The position numbers and the translations under genes were made by a program. The notes below the pieces were generated by a model that was not told the origin of the DNA, did not search any database, and worked only from the letters and a program-made list of their open reading frames with translations. 64,000 nt of DNA from Globodera rostochiensis. Taxonomy: Eukaryota; Nematoda; Chromadorea; Rhabditida; Heteroderidae. Each line of letters opens with the position of its first letter. Within the stretch, counting starts at the first letter, position 1. The stretch covers positions 1,261,985 through 1,325,984 of the forward strand of contig JAEVLN010000003.1 of assembly GCA_018350325.1 (NCBI GenBank). The letters run 5' to 3'. Of the stretch, positions 34,801 to 48,465 are shown piece by piece.

Positions 34801-35200
34801 GAAGGGGGAAGTGAACGAGTTGACGACGACGGCGGCAGCGGCGGCTTCCACACCAGTCGACAGTCAGCTGCCCGTGGAGGGGGAAGTGAACGGGCTGACA
34901 ACGGTGGCTTCCGCAGCAGTCGACAGTCAGCTGCCTGTGAAGGGGGAAGTGAACGGGCTGACAACGGTGGCTTCCGCAGCAGTCGACAGTCAGCTGCCTG
35001 TGAAGGGGGAAGTGAACGAGCTGACAACGGTGGCTTCCGCAGCAGTCGATGAGATTGAAGTGTACAGCTCGTGCTCGAGCGGAGACTTGGCCTTGGTTAG
35101 TTTTTTTCGTTTTAGTTTGCTCTATATTTTTTTTCTTAAGGTGGATGGTGAGGATGAGGTTATTGAAGAAAGCGACGATGACTTAGCCTTTATTGTTTGA
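31845..35200 (+). CDS. two-RRM RNA-binding protein with two tandem-repeat regions
   Basis: Thirteen exons (31845-31934, 31980-32087, 32206-32270, 32348-32518, 32600-32758, 32879-32920, 33025-33228, 33279-33720, 33874-34032, 34144-34273, 34329-34378, 34457-35095, 35141-35200) close exactly to 772 residues. The ATG follows TTGTTCAG directly, a possible trans-splice site. An N-terminal RRM-like fold ends NRYAILLMDSTEAAVFAFD then QMKVDFGRR. A FGGNSAR-type Gly/Asn patch precedes 13 copies of a 10-residue repeat, PVV[D/N]xxx[S/P]A[W/L]. A second RRM runs from KILFINGIEDQ to KLMVDFSI. Then come six copies of a 21-residue VDSQLPVKGEVN repeat and an acidic C-terminus. RRMs bind RNA; target and partners are unknown. 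The long repeats suggest a scaffold or condensate role (inference). The last intron (45 bases) is in frame and stop-free. Confidence 0.75.
33316..33705 (+). repeat. coding minisatellite, 13 x 30 bp
   Basis: Thirteen head-to-tail 30-bp units within exon 8 of the RRM gene, each starting GT[T/C]GT[C/T][G/A]AC and ending GCATGGCCC or GCATTGCCC. The encoded decapeptide alternates Trp and Leu before Pro. Two plus-strand and two minus-strand frames stay open across it because the unit is a multiple of three and lacks stops. Confidence 0.95.
34655..35048 (+). repeat. coding minisatellite, six units of about 63 bp
   Basis: Six copies encode VDSQLPVKGEVN followed by [E/G]LTTVASAA; the third is expanded to ELTTTAAAAASTP. 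Near-identical nucleotide units indicate recent expansion. Confidence 0.95.
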
Positions 35201-38200
35201 AAATCCACTTAAAATCATAGTTTTGGCTAATGACATGTTTTTATTTTGAGAAATTCGTTTATTTTGATAAATTCGTCTCGATGCTTTTATTTTTTAGTAA
35301 ATGAAAAGCTTTTCAGTGCTAGGCACAACTCGTCATCCCGTTCCCAGCTGACCAAACCAAACTAAAAATAAAAATCATTGTTTCCGAGGAAATAGGCACT
35401 TTATTATTCCAGAGTTAAGTCGGCACTTTTAAAATCACTTTAATAGAAATATATTTTAACAACTGCTGCTCAAGCAAAGTTTGTCGTACACACTTTTTCC
35501 AATTTCGTATCTCAGCTGAAGACGCAATAATCGGGAGACCCTTCCGGGGAGTCCATCATTTTGTTCGAGGTCACCTTCCGCCCCTCCCAAAAAGACATTT
35601 GTTTGGGACAAACGAATGTGTTCGTAGTCCTAAAATTCTGATCAGCTTTTCTGATCAGATCTTTTTATTGATTTGATTCGAACGGAAACAGTTGAGTTAT
35701 CGCGCATAAGTCTTGAAAAAATAAATTTTTCTAATGAGTTTGTCGATTGATTGTGTCGTCCATTCTGTCCCCTTCCCAGTCTCTCCCCGGTGGGTGGGTG
35801 GGGCAGGGGCCTTATCACCAAATCTTGGGGCACAATAAATTGTCCCCTCCCTTGGGGACACCCCCCCCCCTTCTCCCAATAAACATTCGTCCCCTTAGGG
35901 GTATTAAATTGCATTGGATCAAATGAATAATCAAATTAAACAGAGGGGAGGGGAGGCAAAGGCCTCTGAGCTGGAGTCTAGACCTTTCCCCCGGTTTCTC
36001 TAAAGTTCAATTCAAATTTCCGGATTTTGCCTCTTTAGGCATTAACTTTTTCGCCTTTTGAGAGAAATTTTAGGTCCTTTCGGATTTTGAAACTTTTATT
36101 TCTTATTTTAAAATAAATTACATGAAAATTTCCTAAAGATTTACTTCATCTACTTGGCAAAATTCCTCAATTTGATTTTGTGCAAATTTTAAAATAATTC
36201 CATTGCCTTCGGCATTTTCTTCAAGAAAAAGTGAGCTTTTTTGTTTTGCAGTTTCCGCGCAAGAAGACATCCGTTCGTCGTCCCATTAATCCCTTAAAGG
36301 GCGCCATGTGTCTTCCGCCCGAGGCGATTATCCGTCGGGCACGAACTAATTGCCTGCGGGGACATTTCCATTATTTTTGCCGGGGAAATGCTCTTCGGAT
36401 AACTCAACTCTGTCCGCAAGGGGACACATTTTCTCCTCTTTTTAAAGGCTTCATCCGTACACTCCGTGAAGCCTAAAAGCATTAAAGACATTTTGCCCTA
36501 AAGGAAGGATTTTGAGAATTTTTTCAAAGTTGGAAAACCCGAAAAAATTTCATTATCCTTTAATAGTCGAAATACAATATACTTCCCTCGAGGGATTGGA
36601 AAATTCAAATTATTAATTTATAAAACACCATTTATTTGTTATGGTATGGTAAAGAAGTCAGAATGCCCTGGGGCTTTTATTCGGCAGGGGGATGCCATCA
36701 TTGTAGTCACTGATGAATTAGTGTTTTTGCAACATTCGTTGGCATCCATCATTATTTTGGGGGTGCCGAATTTGGCACTTCATTCATTCTTTTGGGGCGA
36801 CGTGAATGGAACGTCCCCCCCCCCCCCAGGCGGTGTAATTGGATGGGGGGGGGGCAACGGCAAAAGAAAGAGGGAGAGATGCAAGTGACAGAGAAACAGA
36901 GTGAAAGAAGTGAGAACTAAAACCGTGAAGAGCAGAGAAGTCAGAGAGTGAGTGGCTGGCGAATATGCCCTCCCCCCCCCAGGGGATAAATATGTGCCTC
37001 CGGCGAGTTATTCTTGTCCATCGCCGCACACTTAACGCTTGTTCACACCGGCGGCTAACTTTTGCCCGATGCGTTCCTTCACTTCCTTCCCCCGCCTTCT
37101 ATATTTGGAGTTTCATTTGTTAGCACTTTTCTACGCTTTTCCTTACGTAAAAAATCGGTCGAAAAAACAAAAATATATTTTTGGAAAATCAATGGAAGAC
37201 GCTGCTTGCTGTATTTGGCACAAAAGTATCAACAAAAAAAAATTCCTAAAAATTTCCTTGAAATTATTTTGTCGCAGAATTTGGTCTTTTTTGTCTTTTA
37301 CTGACTATCTCGCCTGTTCCCGTAACCTTTTTTGTGCTTCTCTCTGCTCATGTTCTGTGCTGTGGTCCCTCCCTCCTCGGGGAGTTCATTTCAAAACTTT
37401 TGCTCCCATCCCCCCCCCCCCTCCCACCCAATCCATCAATTCACTCTCCCCGTGTTCAGGGGGTTTGATTACATATCACAGAAAGTCAGCCGATCCATTC
37501 GGTGGGGAAGTGATGGACGAAGGAGGAACGGGGCAAAAATCGCAAAATCGACTACCCCTCGGGGGTAAATTCCATTTTTTCCTTTCGTTCCCCACGGGCT
37601 CATTCATCTCTTCAATGCGCCCTCAGGCGCTAGTGGGCCCCCTACGCCCGGGGGCAAGGCACAACTGTGGCATTGATGACGTTGACGTCATTGACGGAAG
37701 AACGAAGAGTATAAAATTGGAAGCGAAGGGAGAGGGAGACGAAGGCGATTACATCCGACCACAATTCTCTGGCGCCGCCACTTTCTTTCTCTGCGTGGCC
37801 ATGGCACGTTTGGGCAAGTGCCGCTCTCTCATTCTTCTCGCCTCTCTAACTACAAGGCACGCTGACGCGCTCTGGCATCTCTGCCCCTTATCTCTCGCCC
37901 ATCTCCGTCTTCTTTGTCGGCATTTTGGCCAAGGGCAGAGAGAGCGGCCGCACTTTTCTCTACCCTTTTCACGTACTTTGGCCTCTCACAGATCGCTTTT
38001 CTCTGCCTGCGCTGCATTCTTCTCGCTGTCGTGGCCTTCCACATGCGCCTGACCGCCCGCTTCTCTGCACGTACGGCTTCAAATATGCTTCTCTGTCCCA
38101 TAATCTCTGACTTGCTGCCAGCCGCCCCCTCTTTACTGCCAGCCGTCGGCCGCCCAGCAACCGTCCCCCCCCCCGCCGTCCGTCCGTCCGTCGTCCGCAA

Positions 38201-40748
38201 TGAGTCTTTTTTTTTCTCGACGGAGGCAACATTCGCATTTCCATCCCATCCCATTCTCGCCTCCCGATAATCGCTCTCGGGGACGCCGATGGGGTGGGTC
38301 TTGGCCCCCCCCTTCCCTCTCCCGTCGTCAATTGGGTTCTCTCTCCCCCAGCCTCCGTCCCCTCTTCCCCTCCCCTTAAGCTCCTTGTCCCGGTCCCGAA
38401 AGACCTGTTGGAGAGCCTGCCCTCGAAGGCTTGGGGGGCCTCTCGAATGTCCCCCCTATTTCCCCAAAGGCGACTTCACTTCTCCTCCCTCTCGCAAAAG
38501 AGCCCTGAGGGGATGTCCAGCCGCTTTGAATGAATGCCTCAGGCAACATGTTCCGAACGCGCGCGACACACGCACGCGCGAGACGCGTGAGGGCACGCGG
38601 GCGGCGGCTGACACTTTTCCCTGCGGGCACACAAATTCCTTCGCCGGCTGGCGCTAAATTGGGTCCCGGCTGGCTCCATTCTGGGCACTTTGTTTGCCAT
38701 TCTCTCTTTTTTTGGGGACTGAGCACAGAATTTGGGGGCTGGGCATGGATTACAACGCCCCGGGGTGATTTCTTGCTGCCCCGGGGGCTTGGACAAATTG
38801 AAGAGGCCAAAAAACAGTTAAAAGTTTCATTGAAAACACTTCAGAATTAAAACTAGTGGGAAACTCGGGTTTAGTTGCTAATCTAAATTTTAAATTAAAA
38901 CGATTTTGAGAGGAAGTTTTTGAATTTAAAACTTTATTGATTCTGTCCGAAAAGTGGCCATAATTGGCAAAAATTTAACATTTTTTGCCCTCAAGGAAAG
39001 GCACTAAGAAATGTTTGAAGGCGCCCAAATGAACAGAAAATGATTTTTAAAATATTTCCACGCATTTGAGCCATTTTTGTTCAAATTTTTTTCTACTCTT
39101 TTAATGTTGAAAAACTCCCCGAATTTTGTAGGCCTCAGCGTTTGAGGTTTTAAAAAAAGTGGCAGCCAATAAAAAGCCACACCCGCAGCCAACAAAAAGA
39201 ACACAAAACGCGAAAGACCCACCAAAGTCTCAAAACATTTCTTTGATGGGTTTCATTTCATTCCCTCCCCCTCTGGCCTCTCTACCGCCTCTCACTTTTG
39301 CACACTCTCTCGCCCCCTCTTCACGGGGCACCGATTCGGGGGGTTTGAACCGCGCTATTTTAGGCGCGGATCGTTCGCTATAAGTGATGATGATCATCAG
39401 ACTCCCCCCCCTCCCCCCCCCCCACAGCTCCCCACACACCGGTTGGGGGGGGGTAAAAAAAGGGGGGGGGGGAGGAGTGATAAAACAAATCAATTTACCC
39501 AACGGGGACAAAAACTTCGGGTTTTTCCATTGACAGCTGCTCAATACACAAATTTCGGGAGAGCTGAATTTTAAAATAAATTTGAAATCATCAAATTAAC
39601 CATTTCAAACTTTAAAACATTCTTTAGGCCGTCCTAATCGATCAGATTGATCAATCCAATCAGTCAGTCAGTCACATTCTGACTACGAATTGAAATTCAC
39701 TTCTTTTTGTGTCCATTTTATGGCCTTTGTTCTAAAGTTTGTGTTTTCTGACGGCTCTAATTTAAAGCACTTAAATTTTTCTCAAGCCAATCTGTGATCA
39801 AATTCGCACATTTCCCAATCGATCGTAATTTTCTCTTCTCCCCGCTCGAACTGATCAGTTCCTTCCTCAAAGCCGCGCCCCCTCGCTCTTCAACCCAGCG
39901 CCAAGGTCCTCCCAAATTTACCGGCCAATTTGTCATCAAATTCGCGCTTTTCCCCGCGATCGATCTGTTTTTTTTTTTGCTCCCGGATCAAATCTGATCC
40001 GAATTCTTGCGCGATCAACCTTTTCCAACCCTTCGCCCACCAGCCACTCCAGTCAGCCCCGGGCGAAGGGGGGGGGGCTCTTGTCCCCGATTTTCTCCGA
40101 TCTTAGTACTCCCCCCCCCCCTCCCCCCCCCCCCTCCCCCCCCCCCATCCCCGAGAATCCCAACATCCATCGTCGGCTGTTTGTTTGTCCTTCTTCTTCC
40201 CCCCCCCCCCCCCCCCATCAAACAGACCGCGCCACACACACAAAAGAATGTGTGGCGGTGTGCGCGCTTGCGGGTAAGCGCAAAATCGCTGTCGGCGGAC
40301 CCGAAAATTGTACAGGTCCCCAGGGGGGAGAGGCGGGGGGCAGACCGGCCGGCCATGCTTGGCCACTGGGACATGCTGAGGACGACTCAGCGCGGATGCT
40401 TATAACTTTTTTCAAACTCAACCAAATATGACTAGCTTGGTGTCATTTGCGAGAACCAAGTCTAAGCTGTCCGACTTGGTCGAGCCAAATAGGCTTGCTT
40501 TAATTATTGGTATTTATTAGGTGCTTTGGGGTGACCCGATCGCATATTCTCTGATCGAGATCAGACCAAAAACTGAGTCGACGGCGCCGAGTCGTCCCGC
40601 ATTGCGCGCGCGCGCGCGGCCAATCGAGAAGGGGGGAGGACACTCTCGAGACCCAACCGACCGACGGTTGGCAGCGACGACTATCGGCGGGACCGTCGGA
40701 CGGCTGGCAGCAGCAGCAGCTGGACGAAGAATGTGACAGCCGAACCGG

Positions 40749-40928
40749 GAAGAATTTAGGGAATAAAAATGTTGTACATGTTACGATTAAATCGTGAAAT
40801 TCAACAGGAAAATGCAAAATTTTTTGAGAAATTATAAGGCTTTTTTTTAATTCTGAAAATTGGGAATTAATCCAAAGAATTTCACAAACTGTTGTTAATC
40901 GTAACACGTACACAAAACATATTCTTCC
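40749..40928. repeat. imperfect inverted repeat of about 50 bp
   Basis: The arms 40749-40802 and 40878-40928 are imperfect reverse complements sharing TTACGATTAA and GTGAAATTC. No target duplication seen. Possibly a decayed MITE. Confidence 0.65.
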
Positions 40929-40938
40929 CCGAATAAAT

Positions 40939-40975
40939 GCGGGGACATCCCCGCAGGAAGCGGGGATGTCCCCGC
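40939..40975. other. perfect GC-rich hairpin
   Basis: GCGGGGACATCCCCGC, a 5-base AGGAA loop, then GCGGGGATGTCCCCGC: a perfect 16-bp stem. Each arm is also partly self-complementary (CGGGG/CCCCG), so alternative folds exist. No flanking gene explains it. Confidence 0.9.
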
Positions 40976-41306
40976 TTCGGTGGCACAAACCGTACAAAAT
41001 TGGAAGAATCGCAGCAATGCTCACAGTCAGCAAGCAGCTGTTAGGCCGGGGGGGGGGCTGTCCAAACACAGCGGCGGCCCACACCGGGAAGCCTTTGAAT
41101 TTGGCTCCGAAAAAGATTTAAATAAATTACAAAAAAAGAAAATTACATCAAAAAAGTAAGCATTTTTGGGAATTCGAAATATTTCTGTTCATTTATTGAA
41201 TAATTTACATGTTTTAAAAAGTTAATTAATTTAATTTCTTTATTATTTTGGGAAATTAAATTTAGTAATTTATTCGTTTTATCGTTCAACAAATTTTCAA
41301 CACTTT

Positions 41307-41430
41307 GAAATTTATTTTCTGTTCAAATTAGCATTTTGAAATTTATTTTCTGTTCAAATTTGCATTTTGAAATTTATTTTCTGTTCAAATTTGCATTTTG
41401 AAATTTATTTTCTGTTCAAATTTGCATTTT
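41307..41430 (+). repeat. minisatellite, 4 x 31 bp
   Basis: Four adjacent 31-bp units starting GAAATTTATTTTCTGTTC and ending GCATTTT, almost identical. Confidence 0.95.
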
Positions 41431-42316
41431 TTCTTTTAAAAATATTTCTTTTCCGATTTTCTTCCGTCGCCCGTCGCGTCGCGTAATGTTTTAAGAATTG
41501 TTTTTCTGTTATCATTTCATTCAGCCAACTCACCTTTCACCATTTAAATGTTTGATCGATTCCATCGTCAAAAATGGCTGAGAGAATAAAAAATGATTAA
41601 AATGCCTTCGGGGGAATTTATCGATTGGAAAAAGTGGCCCTTTTAATTTCAAAAAATTTAATTTTCGAATTTTCATTCTCTCTGCCCGTCGCCCAATTGA
41701 ATTAATTATTTCAGTGATTTTTTTTCTGTTTACAGTTAAAAATGAAAATATATTATTATTTATTTTTAATTTCGGAACGAATTTCCGTTTACTTAGACTA
41801 AACATTTAAAAGTTTTCAGACTTTGTTTTTTTGCCCTTTTTTGTTTTGTTTAATCCAAATAAATAATTTTATTCCAATTTTTACCCCAATTTCTACAAAT
41901 ATTGGCTAATTTCACGCCGCCAAATGCTTTGAAATTGCGAGTCCAAATTTATCGGACTTCGTTTTTTGCCCCCCCCCCGGGGGACGCCCATTTTAAAGGC
42001 CTTCCCCAAAACTAACGAACTCTCAAAACACAAAAAACAACCAAAAAATGAAAGACTTTCTTTCGTCTCGTCTCTCGTCACCAACCGATCGATTCATTGA
42101 CGTCCTCCCAAATTATTTTCTCCCGTGACAAACATTTTTTGTTATGCACTAATTTTATCAGTTTTTATTATTTGCGTTTGCCGGGACTTTTAACGAAAAT
42201 AATTATGGGCCAAATAAACAAAAAAAAAGAATTAAAAATGGCTGGCCGATGGCTCTGAACCGATTGAGAAGGACGGACAATTGGCCCGCCCTTCCAACTG
42301 AACTGCGCGAACCCCT

Positions 42317-42414
42317 GGCGGTAGATGAACCCCCCCCCCACAAGGACGGCGGTAGATGAACCCCCCCCCCCCCCCACAAGGACGGCGGTAGATGAACCCC
42401 CCCCCCCCCCCCCC
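42317..42414 (+). repeat. tandem repeat with poly-C tracts, 3 units
   Basis: Three units of GGCGGTAGATGAA followed by 9 to 18 C and CACAAGGAC. The units differ mainly in the length of the C run, as expected from slippage. Confidence 0.9.
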
Positions 42415-42631
42415 AAAAAAAATGCTCCTCCCTCACCCCCAAACTATTAGATAAATAGTACTTTCTTGAAATTCATATACCATTTCCTTATACAAAATTT
42501 ATCGTTTTGACATCGTTATAATACTTTTAGATGGTCAACCCCCCACTCTTCAGTTTATAATATTGTAACGACCCTCCCACCAAACCCCCTGAAACCACCG
42601 CTTTCCTTCTGAACTCCTCAACAACTGGAAG

Positions 42632-42779
42632 CGGTTCATCTACAACAGCGTGGGTGTACTGCTCCAAGTCGTTGCCTGCCCTACCAAACACACGCCGTCC
42701 CCCCACATCCATCGCTCCGTCGCCATTGAGCAGAGCGATCTGATCAACCCACCGGTGCCGGTTTCCGGATATCCGCAAC
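42632..42779 (+). other. possible additional upstream exon of MEF2
   Basis: This stretch is open and has sensible composition (RFIYNSVGVLLQVV, SDLINPPVPVSGYPQ). Its GTGTTT donor at 42780 and the TTTTGCAG acceptor before 42823 give a 43-bp intron in exactly the phase needed to join the MEF2 N-terminal exon. If used, the ATG at 42807 is intronic and the true start lies further left. Only an AAG acceptor could open this exon. No expression evidence is available. Confidence 0.35.
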
Positions 42780-42806
42780 GTGTTTATTTAATGCTTTTCC
42801 AAAATA

Positions 42807-45974
<3,168 letters not shown>

Positions 45975-47536
45975 GAGCGAGAAAAGAGCGCAGAGAAAGA
46001 GAGCCGCGAGAGAGAGTGTTGAACGAGAGACAGACAGACGGCAAAGAAACGAGGCAAAAAGCGATTCGACCCTTTGGGTGTACTGTAGCGACCATTTGGT
46101 TGGATGTATTGTAATCAAATATACGGTGATCAGACCCTCCGCTCCCCCACAAATGCGCTCAGTTGAACGACGAAGAGCAGTTCGCGTGTTCTCTTACCTA
46201 TTTATACTTACGGTATGCACAAAAATGTGTTTAAATCTTTTTCAAAAAAAGTTGAGCTGCTCGTCTCAGACCATTTTATATACCCACTCATTTGTATGAT
46301 GTTGTAGTTTTTGTTTATGCTCCGGGCGTTTGTCCGCTGTAATTTTCTGTCTCCCCCTCCCCCTTTCTACCTACTGTAACTTCCTGCCCCCTCCACCTAC
46401 TGTACTTCCTGCCACCCCCCCCCCCCCTCGCACTTACTGTAATTTCCTGCCACTCCCTCCCCTACCTACTGTAACTTCTGTCGCCCCCTCCACCACTCCT
46501 ACTGTAACCCGACTTGAAAAGCCCTCGAATTTGCGCCACTATTTAAACACCTATATACTCAACACTTTATTAATTACATATGTTGTAGTCAAAGGCATAT
46601 AAACATGCGTTTCGGCCGGTTTTGTCCAAAAATTTTTGTTTTTGTCCAATCAAAGAAACTGTGAGACTCCTCCACAAAGCCCCCCCCCGCTCACCCAATT
46701 ACCCATTATAGTCAAATCCGCCACAAATCAATCAATCAATCAACCAATCACTCATCTACCTGTGTTCAATCAATCCAAATAATTCTTTACATTTGAATTT
46801 CCATCGTGTTAAATATACTCAAAAAGAAAAATCGTTTGTTTTGGTACATCGCCGTAGAATTCTTGGACGGGGAATAAAATTGCGGGGACCCCCCGTCCCC
46901 GGGAAGTTTGAATTGTTTGTCTGACGGAGTTGGCCCTTTTTGAAGGGTGAATTGGCCTAGACGGAAAATTTTGTTTTTATATATTTTTTTCGTGTTTGCA
47001 GGGTATTCGGGGGGCGGGGATTTGAAATGGAAGTCAGAATCGGCGTAAGAAGTATTACCACTACCACAAAAGCCTTTAAGCATCATTCATCCGTAATTAA
47101 CGCGTACAATCATCAATTTAATTCCATTATGTAAAACAGACAAAGCAGAGGAGGTATACATATACATACACAACATGTTGATTACAATCGAATGAGAACC
47201 AACAAAGTTTCTGAATTCTTAGGTATTTTTTATTTGTTGTAGCTCTGGCAAAATAACAAGCGCAATCGGAAAAGGATCCAGCCCAAAAAAAAATTAATTT
47301 ATCCAAGACAAAAAGACAGTCGATTTGATTAAACAGTTCCGGCTCAACGACAAAAAATGATAAAAGGAACAGACAAATAAATAGCCCAGTGGGTGTGATC
47401 GAAGATTCTCATGGACAATAATTAATGGTGACGAACAATAATGTGGAGAACAACTGCGGCATTGGATCGAAATGTTGGGGAAAACAAAGACAAAAATAAA
47501 ATCATCTAGAAACAGACAAAAAAAACATCATTTTGA
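45975..47536. other. 3' region of MEF2 and spacer
   Basis: Between the convergent MEF2 and the small minus-strand gene. It holds a purine-rich stretch just after the stop, a minisatellite (46368-46508), ATCA repeats near 46727 and C runs. The minus-strand frame at 46787-47086 shows no domain and was not called. Confidence 0.5.
46368..46508 (+). repeat. degenerate minisatellite in the MEF2 3' flank
   Basis: About five degenerate copies of a unit built on CTACTGTAACTTCCTGCC plus a C-rich stretch of variable length. Confidence 0.8.
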
Positions 47537-47988
47537 TCAGGATTTGTTGTTCTTCGCGCACACATTCTGCAGAAAAAGGGCCAAGTTTTGGGCAACCTGA
47601 CATCTGGCAATGTCATCGATGACTGGTCTGAAAACGGCACAAAATTGTGAGAAATAGAGAGAAGCTGAAAAGCCAGCCCCCCCCCCTTCTCAGAAACCGT
47701 GGCACCAATTTTTAAACAAATTACCCCCCCCCCCCCGTTCCGGAATGTTGTTGACCACCCAATGGATTTAACACGCCTGAAGACGGGCGGGTGAACGCCA
47801 TTGACTCGGAGAATTGGGTTGCCGCAATTGGTGCCCGACGCCGACGTCGTCCCATGATTCTTCGTGCGATCGCCTACGGCGTTTTTCGTCCCCGCCCCTC
47901 CACCCGTCTCCGGCATCGCGTTTGACCCTCCGGTTTGAGCCTGAAGCATTAACAAAGCATATTTGAGGTTTCGAATAAGAATCCACAT
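47537..47988 (-). CDS. small unknown gene, at least two exons
   Basis: Exons 47777-47988 and 47537-47627 join in frame to about 100 residues starting MWILIRNLKYALLMLQ. The middle is Gly/Thr/Asn-rich and the end helical, with PVIDDIARCQVAQNLALFLQN. The junction requires a GC donor (TTCAG|GCGTGT at 47776). A further short exon flanked by good splice sites may exist at about 48318-48347, so the true start is uncertain. It lies about 480 bp downstream of the PIAS stop on the same strand and could be an alternative 3' end of that gene or a downstream operon member. Family not recognised. Confidence 0.4.
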
Positions 47989-48465
47989 AATGAGTACTTT
48001 TTAAGCCTAAATGTGATTCAACTCTAACTGGAGTGGTCAAAACAAAACTCTCGCCCAAAAATGCGCAATAAATGGTTAAAAAAACTTTAACCAGGGAAAT
48101 GTGAATTATATGTGTTACGTTCATAATCGAGAAATCATTAAATTGCCGGTCAAAATGGGAATTCTAACAAAAATCTCGGATTTCAAATAAATAATCAAAA
48201 AATTGCGAAAAGAACACACTCCGAATTTCCCATCGACGGCAAGTTCCGCGCGAAATAAACGATTTCCCAATTTGACCGTAACACATAAATAAGTATGGGG
48301 GCCAATGGCATACTCACAAAAGCATAATTGGGCTGTCTACAATCGTCTAAAATAAAGAGAAAACATCGAGTTTTGATTAGCCTTCCAAAACTTTTTGAGT
48401 ACGCCAAGGGCATGAGGTTGTTGGTGGGGTGGATGGATTGGCTGGCACTTTTTTTGTCTCATGAA

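Larger units (their letters stand above)
35201..42631. other. 7.4-kb region without a convincing gene
   Basis: Mixed AT-rich and GC-rich sequence with many C and G homopolymers (for example 37410-37420, 39401-39421, 40111-40146, 40201-40216). Several open frames exist, the longest 37039-38052 (+), but they are compositionally biased, overlap on both strands and show no family. It may be the upstream regulatory region and untranslated exons of the MEF2 gene. Distinct repeats inside it are listed separately. Confidence 0.5.

Noticed and set aside
37039..38052. 337-residue plus-strand open frame
   Set aside because: Long but compositionally biased. It overlaps other open frames on both strands, has no domain or sensible splice context, and sits in a GC-rich region where stops are rare.
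40500..41084. 194-residue minus-strand open frame
   Set aside because: It spans the inverted repeat and GC hairpin, and its sequence shows no domain. Best explained as chance.
46787..47086. 99-residue minus-strand frame downstream of MEF2
   Set aside because: No family resemblance, and no splice partners were found.
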